A DNA stretch of 64,000 bases, taken from Hyalangium ruber. GTDB taxonomy: Bacteria > Myxococcota > Myxococcia > Myxococcales > Myxococcaceae. Made by a program: the position numbers and the translations under genes. The stretch spans positions 310,001 to 374,000 of the forward strand of contig NZ_JAXIVS010000002.1 in NCBI RefSeq assembly GCF_034259325.1, written 5' to 3'. Under the pieces are notes generated by a model. It searched no databases and had not been told where the DNA came from. It saw nothing but the letters and a program-made list of their open reading frames with translations. Positions within the stretch are counted from its first letter, which is position 1. Every line of letters starts with the position of its first letter. Below are positions 56,968-64,000 of the stretch, piece by piece.

Positions 56968-58137
56968 CTACTGAGCCACCGTGGGCAGCGCGGGGAGCGC
57001 GGCGCCCTCTTCCGACGGGAGCGCGGATGACACCGCTCTCCCCGGCGTGAGCCTCCGCATCGAGGCCTTACCCAGCACCACGTCCACCATCTTGCGCACC
57101 CGCGTCCAGACGCTCTCCTGCACGTAGGGCACGCCGTACTTCTCGCACAACGCCCGCACCTTCGGCTGCACCTCGCGGTACTTGAGCATCGGCAGGTCCG
57201 GCCAGATGTGGTGCTCGATCTGGTAGTTCAGCCACAGGTGCGCGAAGTCGTTCAGGTCCCCGCCCGTCCGGTAGTTCGCGCTGCCAATCACCTGCTGCAC
57301 GAAGCGCGCACCCCGGCTCTCGGGCGCCTCATCGAAGCGGTACAGGTCCTCGCCCGTGTGGTTCGGCCCCACCACCAGGAAGGTGTGAACGCTGGTCAGC
57401 AAGTCCGCCAGCACCGAGTTGCACAGCACGCTGAACGCCGCCCACAGTCCCAGCGGCAGGAACAGCGCAGGGAAGAGCACGAAGTAGAACGCCGCGTAGG
57501 GCGCGTAGCACTTCCACACCAGCTCCCACTTCTCGGCGCGCGTCATCGAGGAGCCCTGCCGCCGGCCCTTGCGGCGCAGCGCGCTCAGCGTCTCCGGCGC
57601 GTAGTAGCTGGCACGCCACGTGAGCGCCAACAGCACCAGCTGCACGTAGCGCAGGGCCAGCGGCTGGCGCGGGTTGCGCAAGGTGGTTTCCGCGTTGCGC
57701 TCCAGCAGGTCCGGATCCGCATCCTCGCCCGTGTGCGAGTGGTGCAGGACGTTGTGCTCGTAGACCCATGCCTCCGGGAGCATCCAGTCCAGCCAGTCGA
57801 GGGCACGACGCCGCCCGCGCGCGAAGCCCTTGCTCGTGCGCGCCACCGGCGTACCCGGCACCCGGTCATAGCCGCGATGCCCCACGTGGTGCATGAGCAG
57901 CCAGCGCGTGGAGCGTCCCAGGCTCATCGCCGCCGCGCTCAGCGGGTTGGGCGCCAGCCAGCACGTGGCCACGCCCAGCACCGTGGCCAGCCGGCCCCAG
58001 CGCTCGATCTTCCTCAGGTGTGCCAGGTCCGCCTCGCCGAGCGAGGCATCCACCTGCTCTCGCATGGCCTTCAGCTCGCGATGGAAGCCGTCCATGTCCA
58101 CGGAGGAAGGATCGAAGGTGCGTGCGGCCTGAGACAT
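56968..58137 (-). CDS. Membrane fatty acid desaturase
   Basis: 389 residues. Three His clusters of the acyl-lipid desaturase family: LMHHVGHRGYD, EHNVLHHSHTGEDADPD and NYQIEHHIWPDLP (Q-x-x-H-H, front-end type). Hydrophobic helices lie between the first and second and between the second and third boxes. It introduces a double bond into fatty acyl chains in the membrane, with di-iron at the His boxes. ATG at 58137 is chosen (58095 is an alternative); the frame is open to 58236 but lacks similarity. It is divergent from a Ser/Thr kinase gene, with a 216-base gap holding a perfect inverted repeat. Confidence 0.87.
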   Translation of the reverse strand: MSQAARTFDPSSVDMDGFHRELKAMREQVDASLGEADLAHLRKIERWGRLATVLGVATCWLAPNPLSAAAMSLGRSTRWLLMHHVGHRGYDRVPGTPVARTSKGFARGRRRALDWLDWMLPEAWVYEHNVLHHSHTGEDADPDLLERNAETTLRNPRQPLALRYVQLVLLALTWRASYYAPETLSALRRKGRRQGSSMTRAEKWELVWKCYAPYAAFYFVLFPALFLPLGLWAAFSVLCNSVLADLLTSVHTFLVVGPNHTGEDLYRFDEAPESRGARFVQQVIGSANYRTGGDLNDFAHLWLNYQIEHHIWPDLPMLKYREVQPKVRALCEKYGVPYVQESVWTRVRKMVDVVLGKASMRRLTPGRAVSSALPSEEGAALPALPTVAQ

Positions 58138-58238
58138 TCCGGAAGAATCCTGGGAGAGCGCGTGGGCCTCGGAGCCTACCAGTTCTCCGGACTCCCACCC
58201 GGACGGAAGCACCGGCTCTTGGAGAGCGCTGGGCAAAC

Positions 58239-58257
58239 CTGTCTGACAACCAGACAG
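58239..58257. promoter_or_regulatory. Inverted repeat between desaturase and kinase genes
   Basis: CTGTCTG, five bases, CAGACAG: a perfect 7-bp inverted repeat about 100 bases from each start codon. A second palindrome, GGATCGATCC, lies at 58309-58318, overlapping CCTACAAGGTAGG (58298-58310). Arms and spacer suit a dimeric helix-turn-helix regulator; none can be named. Confidence 0.4.
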
Positions 58258-58353
58258 CTCGGTGAGGAGAGCCTTCGGGAGGGTGTTTCATTTGCGACCT
58301 ACAAGGTAGGATCGATCCGGACGGATGCAGGTCTCCCGGATGGGCAGGGCTTC

Positions 58354-59775
58354 ATGGACACACCTTCACTGATGGTGGAAGCAGGCCCGGACGCCTTGCG
58401 GTCCGGTACGCGCATCGGGAACTGGAGGCTGAGCGCGCTTCGCGGCCGGGGCACCTACGGCGCGGTCTACTCCGCCGTCAGCGCGGACGTGGAGCTCGCG
58501 GCCCTCAAGCTGGCCATCTACCCGAGAGATCCGCGCTTCGAGCGCGAAGTGGAGCTGCTCTGTCGCATCCGCCACCCGGGCGTGCCCCGGTTGCTCGATG
58601 CGGGATGGTGGCGGCACCCGGTGGGCCGGCTTCATCCCTACCTCGTCATGGAATGGGTGGAGGGGGTGTCGCTGTACGCATGGGCCGCGGCGCGCAATCC
58701 CTCCTCGCGCCAGGTGCTGGGACTGCTGGCCCAGGCAGCGCGCGCGCTTCAAGCCACCCACGAGGTGAGCGGCGTGCATCGAGACATCAAGGGCACCAAT
58801 GTGCTGGTGCGACCCACGGATGGTCGGCTGTTCCTCACGGACTTCGGCTCGGGGTACTTCTCCGGCGCCTCGCGACTGACACCCCTGCCCATGCTGCCCG
58901 GTACCCCGGCCTACCGCAGTCCCGAGGCCTGGTACTCCATCCAGAGCGCGGGACCGCTGGCCACCTCCCCCGCGCTGGCTCGGCCGGCGGATGATGTCTT
59001 CTCCCTGGGCGTCATGGCCTACCGGTTGGTAACGAATGAGTACCCGCCCTTCACCAACCCCCACTTGGAGGAGGGACGATGCTGGCGGCCCGGGGGCGGC
59101 GGTCCTCGGCCTCCGAGGCAGCTCAACCCTCGGGTGGATGCGCAGCTCAACGCGCTCATCCTGCGCATGCTGTCGGTACAGCCAGCGGAGCGTGGCACCG
59201 CGGGCGAGCTGGCCGAGGCGATGGAGCGCGGCGTGGCACATGCCGGACCCTCGGCGGATGCGCCGCTGTTCGAGCGGGAGACGCGGGCCCCCGAGGCCGC
59301 ACAGGCAGATGCCACCGCGCACGACCACGGAGAGCAGCGACAGGCCGAGGAACCCGCCCGAACCGTGGTGTCCAGGGTCCGAAGATGGCTGCCCTGGCTC
59401 ACAGCGGTGGGAGCTCTGTGGCTGTGGCCCGCCGAGCCAGGCTCGGTGCGCACTGAGGAGTACCCCTCGATGGCGCACGATGCGAAGAGGGCCACCTCGG
59501 TCGGGGACACCGCGCTGAGCGCTTCCGCTGCCTCCTCGAATGTGCCCAACCGGGAAGCCATCGCCTTGGAGATTCCCAAACAGCCTCTGCCAGGACAGCG
59601 CAAGCCGGACGGGAAGGGCCGATGCATCAAGCATCAGATCGCCCTCAACGGTGGATGCTGGTGGAAGGTGGACCTCGAGGTCGATGACTGCCCGGGGACC
59701 GGCTACGTGTACCAGGGGGGATGTTACATCCCCATCTTCTTGCCGGGACGCCAGCCAACCTCTGCTCCCAGATAG
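58354..59775 (+). CDS. Ser/Thr protein kinase with C-terminal Cys-rich segment
   Basis: 473 residues. Hanks kinase domain (about 21-285): GRGTYGAV at 31-38, Lys52, HRDIKGTN with Asp144, TDFGSG with Asp163, GTPAYRSPEAW. A hydrophobic helix follows (LPWLTAVGALWLWP, near 370), so the last 90 residues probably lie outside the cytoplasm; they include four Cys in a GGCWWKVDLEVDDCPGTGY-like stretch. It could sense an envelope signal. The start ATG at 58354 is preferred; the same frame runs open for over 1100 bases upstream only as the antisense of the desaturase gene. Confidence 0.83.
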   Translation: MDTPSLMVEAGPDALRSGTRIGNWRLSALRGRGTYGAVYSAVSADVELAALKLAIYPRDPRFEREVELLCRIRHPGVPRLLDAGWWRHPVGRLHPYLVMEWVEGVSLYAWAAARNPSSRQVLGLLAQAARALQATHEVSGVHRDIKGTNVLVRPTDGRLFLTDFGSGYFSGASRLTPLPMLPGTPAYRSPEAWYSIQSAGPLATSPALARPADDVFSLGVMAYRLVTNEYPPFTNPHLEEGRCWRPGGGGPRPPRQLNPRVDAQLNALILRMLSVQPAERGTAGELAEAMERGVAHAGPSADAPLFERETRAPEAAQADATAHDHGEQRQAEEPARTVVSRVRRWLPWLTAVGALWLWPAEPGSVRTEEYPSMAHDAKRATSVGDTALSASAASSNVPNREAIALEIPKQPLPGQRKPDGKGRCIKHQIALNGGCWWKVDLEVDDCPGTGYVYQGGCYIPIFLPGRQPTSAPR

Positions 59776-59814
59776 CGCGTCTCTCCAACACCAGGGAGCG
59801 TAAGCTGGCCCCCC

Positions 59815-60276
59815 ATGCTCACCGCCCTCCTTGCCCTGTCTCTCGCCACCGCGCCCTCCGTGGATGAGTTCTTCCGCGAACCAGAGCGGGTGCAGATCTT
59901 CCTCGCGGAGCTGGACCAGGAGATGCTCACGCCGCGCGAGAACGACACCCGCCCCCGTAGCGGCGTGTTCCTCCTTACCCGCGAGGGCCCTGAGCTGAAG
60001 AAGGAGGATCGCGAGGCCTTGTCGAAGATCTGGGTGCCCGCGAAGGACCACACGCCCAGGCCGCCGAGAAAGTGCATGTTCAACCCGGACATCGCCCTGC
60101 GCTTCTGGCGCGGCAAGACGTGGGTGGACGCGGTGGTGTGCTTCAGCTGCGAGCAGATCGCCTTCCGCGGTCCCAAGGGCGAAATCATCAAGCCGGGCTT
60201 CCTGGACGACTTCTCCGTGCTACACCAAGTCGCCAAGCAGGCGTTCCCCGACGGGAGCTATCACAAGGGATTGTGA
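59815..60276 (+). CDS. Hypothetical exported protein
   Basis: 153 residues. The start MLTALLALSLATAPS reads as a short signal peptide. The body is mixed and ends with a segment containing CMFNPDIALRFWRGKTW and VVCFSCEQIAFRGPKG, with three Cys, resembling small uncharacterised myxobacterial exported proteins. No catalytic motif. It lies 39 bases downstream of the kinase gene on the same strand, so it may be part of the same transcript. Function unknown. Confidence 0.65.
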   Translation: MLTALLALSLATAPSVDEFFREPERVQIFLAELDQEMLTPRENDTRPRSGVFLLTREGPELKKEDREALSKIWVPAKDHTPRPPRKCMFNPDIALRFWRGKTWVDAVVCFSCEQIAFRGPKGEIIKPGFLDDFSVLHQVAKQAFPDGSYHKGL

Positions 60277-60315
60277 TGTCGGGTTGTACGACTCGAGCGC
60301 CCGAGGGCATTGGGA

Positions 60316-61317
60316 ATGCACTGGATGGATGCACTGGCCGCGCGCCTCATGGCGCGTCGGCCCCGCTTCTTCGAGGATGGGTGGGGTGCCCAATCGCTCC
60401 TCGAGCGGCTCACCCGGAGTCCGCAGGGCTTCGCGCTCCCGGAGCTTCAAGAGGTCATCCTGAGCGCTCCTCGACGAGAGGGACGCATCCTCGTCCAGGA
60501 GGGGCGCTTCCCCAGCCCCGCCGCCGTCGGGCCCCTGCCCGCCTCCTGCGCCGAGGCTCGCTTCCAGCTCCTGCTGCCCGCTGACGCCGGTCCGCGTCCC
60601 CCCGTCTGCCTCTTCCTGGCCTCGTCCGGGGACCATGGCTTCGGCATGCGCCGCTTCCTGACCAAGCCGCTCCTCGCCCAGGGCGTGGGCGCGGTCCTGC
60701 TGGAGAACCCTTACTACGGCTCGCGTCGCCCCCCCGGTCAGCAAGACGAGGCGCTGCGCACCGTGGTCGACCTGCTGCTCATGTTCCGAGCCACCGCCGT
60801 CGAGGCCGTCGCGCTCCTGGGCTGGCTGCTGGCGCGCGGACACCCCAAGGTGGGCATCTCCGGCTACAGCATGGGTGGCAGCATGGCCGCCTACGCCGCC
60901 AGCCTCTTCCCGCTCCCGCTGGCCGTCATCCCCCTGGCCGTGGCGCACTCAGCGGCCCCCGTCTTCACACAGGGTGTCCTGTCCGCCGTGCCAGACTGGG
61001 AAGCGTTGGGGCGCGACTTCGGAGGCCCGGAGGCGGCACGCAAGCGGCTGGCCGAGTTCCTCGAGCCCCTCTCCATTACTCAGCTCCCACCTCTGCCCAA
61101 CCCGCGCCGCGCCATCATCGTGGCCGCGCGCAAGGATGGCTTCGTGCCTTCCGCCTCCACCCTGCGCGTGCTGCAGCACTGGCGCGGCGCCGAGCTGCGC
61201 TATGTGTCCGGTGGCCACGTGAGCGGCCTCGTCACCGGCCGACGCGTCATCACCCGCGCCATCCTCGATGCCTTCTCGCGCATCGAGGCCATCGAGCTGC
61301 CTCCCGAAGCCGGATGA
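60316..61317 (+). CDS. Alpha/beta hydrolase (ABHD18-like)
   Basis: 333 residues. Family features: WGAQSLLERL near the start, PPVCLFLASSGDHGF for the oxyanion strand, LLENPYYGSRRPPGQ, and the nucleophile elbow GISGYSMGGSMAAYA with Ser. IIVAARKDGFVP carries the likely acid and SGGHVSGLV the likely His. No signal peptide. ATG at 60316 is preferred over TTG at 60310. The 3' end overlaps the SUKH-3 gene by four bases (ATGA), coupling the two. ABHD18-type hydrolases are poorly characterised; lipid or ester substrates are possible. Confidence 0.78.
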   Translation: MHWMDALAARLMARRPRFFEDGWGAQSLLERLTRSPQGFALPELQEVILSAPRREGRILVQEGRFPSPAAVGPLPASCAEARFQLLLPADAGPRPPVCLFLASSGDHGFGMRRFLTKPLLAQGVGAVLLENPYYGSRRPPGQQDEALRTVVDLLLMFRATAVEAVALLGWLLARGHPKVGISGYSMGGSMAAYAASLFPLPLAVIPLAVAHSAAPVFTQGVLSAVPDWEALGRDFGGPEAARKRLAEFLEPLSITQLPPLPNPRRAIIVAARKDGFVPSASTLRVLQHWRGAELRYVSGGHVSGLVTGRRVITRAILDAFSRIEAIELPPEAG

Positions 61318-61799
61318 AGCGCCTCGACGAGCCACTGAGCCCAGAGGTCCTCGCCAGCCTGCGGTCCGCGGGGTGGGCTCCTGAGCGCTCCGCGCCCGTC
61401 GAGCCCGCGCGCCAGGCACTCCTTCAAGAGGGCGTGGTCCTCCATCCCGTGGCCGAGCAGGTGCTCCAGTCCCTCGGCGGACTGTCACTTCGCAGCGGGC
61501 CTGAACGGGGCGCGCGACGCCTCCAGGTGGATGCCGTGGAGGCCTGCCGGTGGATTGCCGAGGAGGACTGGCCCTACATCCAGAAGCTATTCTCCCCTTC
61601 CGCCTGCCCGGTCGCGAGCGGCGAGGGCATGCTGCACTTCGTGTCCGCGGAAGGCCGGTGGCTGGCGCTCCATGAAAGATGGACCGTCTGTTACTTCCTG
61701 CCCGACCTGGACTCGATGCTGCGCTTCGCGGTGTTCGGAGGAGCCGTCACCTTCGAGAGCAGGGGGCTTAACGGGAACGAGGTGCCGCCCGGCTACTGA
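61314..61799 (+). CDS. SUKH-3-like immunity-family protein
   Basis: 161 residues. The N-terminal half follows the SUKH-3 plan: SLRSAGWAPERSAPVEPARQ, LLQEGVVLHPVAEQVLQSLGGLSL, with Trp/Gly at the diagnostic positions, then a later WLALHERWTVCYFLPDLDSML. SUKH-family proteins usually neutralise polymorphic toxins. Its ATG overlaps the hydrolase stop (ATGA), so the two are translated together. Whether the hydrolase is a toxin is unknown. It is also followed, after 117 bases, by a large P-loop ATPase gene. Confidence 0.72.
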   Translation: MKRLDEPLSPEVLASLRSAGWAPERSAPVEPARQALLQEGVVLHPVAEQVLQSLGGLSLRSGPERGARRLQVDAVEACRWIAEEDWPYIQKLFSPSACPVASGEGMLHFVSAEGRWLALHERWTVCYFLPDLDSMLRFAVFGGAVTFESRGLNGNEVPPGY

Positions 61800-61872
61800 G
61801 GTCCGGTGCCACCCTCCGCGCCCACCAGGAACTTCCGCCCCTGCTCGCCTGCGTCCAGAATCCGGGCCACGA

Positions 61873-61891
61873 GCACGGCTTCAGGCCGTGC
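61873..61891 (+). other. Hairpin before the ATPase gene
   Basis: GCACGGC, loop TTCAG, GCCGTGC: a perfect 7-bp stem, 73 bases after the SUKH-3 stop and 25 before the ATPase ATG. It may be a terminator or a structured leader; there is no T-run. Confidence 0.35.
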
Positions 61892-61916
61892 CCGTGCTGT
61901 CTGACCGACCCGGGCC

Positions 61917-64000
61917 ATGTCCAACACGAACCCCAAGTCTCCCTTCCAGCCACGCACCGAAGCACGCATCCTGCTGCCCAAGGAGCTCACCGAGGATCAG
62001 CTCAAGGCGGGGACGCGTGCCACCGGATTCCTCCGCGAGTTGGCCGAGGCGCCCTTCACCCCCGCCAAGGGCAGCAAGGCCCACGGGTATCTGCCTCTCA
62101 TCGAGAAGAAGCGCCTCAACCCCACGGTGCTCATCGATGGGCGCAGGGGCTCGGGGAAGTCCGCCCTACTCGTCACCTTGTTGAACCTTTACAACAAGGC
62201 CGCGACGAACAAGGTGAAGACCCTGCGCGACTTCCGGCCCGAGTCCTGGGACATCGAGCCGGGCTACCCCATCGTGCCGGTGGGCCTGGTCGACCTCGAG
62301 CCCCTGCCCGAGACCACCAACCTGCTCCTCCACCTCGTCGGGCACCTGGAGCGGGTGGTCGCCGCGCTGGAGGGTGGGGAGGACGCGGCGCTCCCCTCCT
62401 CGTCGGCACCATGGCAAGGGGAAGAGGCTCAGGAGAAGCCCTCGCGCAAGAAGTGGCGGGAGTTCGTCCGCGTCACGACCCTGGGCTGGGATGGACCGGA
62501 CATCCGAAAGACTCGGCTCGACCCCGAGGCCTATGCGCTGGAGGCCGAGCATGGGGAGCGGCATCGGATGCGGATGGCCGGAGCCTTCCGGGACTTCCTC
62601 GACGCGCTCGCGGATGACTACCGGCGCTGGCGCCGCTGGGACAAGGGCCACTACCCCCTCTTCCTGCTCGCCATTGATGACGCGGATATGAACCCGCGAA
62701 GGACGCCGGAGCTGCTGTCGCTGGTACGCAAGCTCCATCACCCACGGCTGGGCTTCTTGATGACTGGCGACAGCGCGCTCTTCGAGGACTCGCTCCTGCT
62801 CGACCTCACGCGCAGAGAGAACCTCCCCGAGCATTCACTGCCCCAGCCCCTCAGGAATCTTCCCAGAGCCATCTACGACAAGGTCATCCCTCCGCCGCAG
62901 CGCTGTGAGCTACCACCCATCTCGGTGCGTCGGCGGCTCTCCTTCCCTCGCAACGAGCCCATCCAGGAGCAGCTGAAGCAGTTCCAGATGCCCAGCAGCA
63001 CAAGCCTCCTCGACTACAAGCTGCTCCTGGCAGGGCCGCACGGCCTCGCGCAGGTCCTCCCCGACAGGCTTCGGGACCTGGTGTCGTTGAGGGCCACGCT
63101 GAATGAACTCCTCACCGACGGCACCGCCGATCTTCCGCGTACCGCTCGCGCCCTAATGAAGCTCTGGGAGCTGGCCGTCGAGGCTTCGGATCGAAGCGGC
63201 TCCGACAGGGCAATCCTGCGGAACCTCATCTGGTTGGAGGAGACCGAGACTGGGGAAGACTCCCTCCACGTCGAAGCCCAAAAGTTCAGCAGCGATCTGG
63301 TGGTCCAGACCCTGCCCTGGTCCATTGGTGAGGAATTCTTGATCTCCCTGGGCTACCCGACACAGCTCTCGCTGTACATGCCCGGGATCAACCCGGAGTC
63401 ACGTGCCGTCGATATGGAGATGGCGCGGCTGCCCGAGGGACTCCTGGTGGCCTATGGGCTCGCGAATGACTTCGCCCGTACCGCCGAGCCCTATGGGCAC
63501 TCCACCGGGCCCACCATCAGCAACAGAGACGTGGAGCGGGCTCTCACCCGCATCCGGTGGAAGCGCGTCTTCTCCAGCGAGCCGCAACCGCACGAGGAAT
63601 TTCTCTCTGCTTTGCCCTCCTTTTCCTCGACCATCTCCAGCATCGCGCCGCCCTCGAAAGAGGAGACACGCATCAACGAGCTGGCCTCGTCCTTCACGAT
63701 GCACTGGCCCCTGCCCGACTGGGGGACGCACCAGGACCTGACCCAGTTCATCCAGGCCTGGCGCCAGGAATTGGAGGACGCGCCCACGCCTGTCTCGTGG
63801 CCCTCCGCGTCCACCCCCTCCCCGGATGACCTGGCGTGGCTGTTCTTGCGGCTTGTGATCCAAGTTTCGCGTCGTCAACCCATCGAGGGCATTCAGCTGG
63901 GCAAGAAGCCGAACTGGGGCTGGCTCGCGAAGGAGCTGGGCGCGCTCCAGGAGATGACGGGCTCTGCTCGCGCCAACGCCATCTCCACGTGGGTGCAGCA
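61917..64000 (+). CDS. Large P-loop ATPase of unknown role (3' end outside window)
   Basis: The frame is open from ATG 61917 to the window edge, giving at least 694 residues. Walker A is GRRGSGKS at 75-82 (IDGRRGSGKSALLVTLLN), and a Walker B strand follows in LFLLAIDDADMNP near 250. A sensor-like LGFLMTGDSALFEDS comes next, as in STAND or KAP-like P-loop ATPases. The rest is helical with several conserved Trp; no nuclease, TIR or protease motif is seen in the part available. It lies downstream of the SUKH-3 gene in the same direction with a 117-base gap. A conflict or defence role is inferred from the neighbourhood only. Confidence 0.72.
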   Translation, partial: MSNTNPKSPFQPRTEARILLPKELTEDQLKAGTRATGFLRELAEAPFTPAKGSKAHGYLPLIEKKRLNPTVLIDGRRGSGKSALLVTLLNLYNKAATNKVKTLRDFRPESWDIEPGYPIVPVGLVDLEPLPETTNLLLHLVGHLERVVAALEGGEDAALPSSSAPWQGEEAQEKPSRKKWREFVRVTTLGWDGPDIRKTRLDPEAYALEAEHGERHRMRMAGAFRDFLDALADDYRRWRRWDKGHYPLFLLAIDDADMNPRRTPELLSLVRKLHHPRLGFLMTGDSALFEDSLLLDLTRRENLPEHSLPQPLRNLPRAIYDKVIPPPQRCELPPISVRRRLSFPRNEPIQEQLKQFQMPSSTSLLDYKLLLAGPHGLAQVLPDRLRDLVSLRATLNELLTDGTADLPRTARALMKLWELAVEASDRSGSDRAILRNLIWLEETETGEDSLHVEAQKFSSDLVVQTLPWSIGEEFLISLGYPTQLSLYMPGINPESRAVDMEMARLPEGLLVAYGLANDFARTAEPYGHSTGPTISNRDVERALTRIRWKRVFSSEPQPHEEFLSALPSFSSTISSIAPPSKEETRINELASSFTMHWPLPDWGTHQDLTQFIQAWRQELEDAPTPVSWPSASTPSPDDLAWLFLRLVIQVSRRQPIEGIQLGKKPNWGWLAKELGALQEMTGSARANAISTWVQ

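Noticed and set aside
57208-58353. Upstream extension of the Ser/Thr kinase frame
   Set aside because: It is antisense to the desaturase gene and encodes only low-complexity sequence; the kinase fold starts just after ATG 58354.
1-64000. CRISPR arrays, insertion sequences, tRNA and rRNA genes
   Set aside because: No regularly spaced repeats, transposase motifs, cloverleaf-like segments or rRNA stretches were recognised by reading; a tRNAscan or Infernal run would settle the RNA genes.

Overview
The window is high-GC DNA (about two thirds G+C, strong G/C bias at third codon positions) from a myxobacterium, most likely of the suborder Cystobacterineae (Archangium, Cystobacter, Stigmatella or Myxococcus relatives). 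The reasons are the Myxococcus-type EPS exopolysaccharide locus, a kinase fused to a formylglycine-generating-enzyme domain, an ADYC-domain lipoprotein, an AgmX/PglI-type protein and many histidine kinases. This placement is inferred from gene content. I found no rRNA, tRNA, CRISPR array or transposase.

Layout. 0-8.5 kb: the 3' end of an AMIN-like protein, a GH77 4-alpha-glucanotransferase (malQ), a GspG-like membrane protein, an RND efflux pair (permease and adaptor) and an ADYC lipoprotein. 8.6-15 kb: a 1270-residue Ser/Thr kinase-STAND-FGE fusion, a receiver-only response regulator and a lipoprotein with a carboxypeptidase-regulatory-like domain. 15.1-21.5 kb, plus strand: a HIT protein, a TonB-dependent receptor with an N-terminal TPR/PEGA region, then Nudix, GNAT and WecG/TagA genes with adjoining or overlapping ends, and an acyltransferase.

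21.4-36 kb, minus strand: a compact Wzx/Wzy-type exopolysaccharide operon of 12 genes. In transcription order it encodes an EpsZ-like priming transferase, Wzx flippase, EpsY-like OPX lipoprotein, EpsX-like beta-barrel, a 57-residue membrane protein, a receiver-only regulator, a Wzc-like co-polymerase without kinase, a GT2, Wzy polymerase, a degenerate BY-kinase-like protein, a second GT2 and a GH44 glycosidase with a duplicated N-terminal domain. Together these would prime, assemble, flip, polymerise, export and trim one polysaccharide. Upstream, a GT4 gene follows three histidine kinase genes (36.3-43.1 kb), one of which has a degraded ATP-binding domain.

43.3-49.9 kb: housekeeping and small genes (nudC, queE, small membrane proteins, a 6-TM histidine kinase, GIY-YIG and CBS proteins, an alpha/beta hydrolase). 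50-54.3 kb: three consecutive parvulin/SurA-type chaperone genes followed by pdxA, recalling the surA-pdxA linkage of enterobacteria, and a thioredoxin-like [2Fe-2S] protein. 54.4-64 kb looks more accessory: an AgmX-like protein, a lower-GC secreted-protein gene split by an in-frame amber codon, a fatty acid desaturase divergent from a Ser/Thr kinase, a hydrolase gene overlapping a SUKH-3 immunity-type gene, and a large P-loop ATPase cut by the window end.

The points most worth a second look are the split secreted gene (56125-56949), the hydrolase/SUKH-3/ATPase group at the right end, the degenerate kinases in and near the EPS locus, the TPR-PEGA-TonB receptor fusion, and a possible AUC start codon at 45476.
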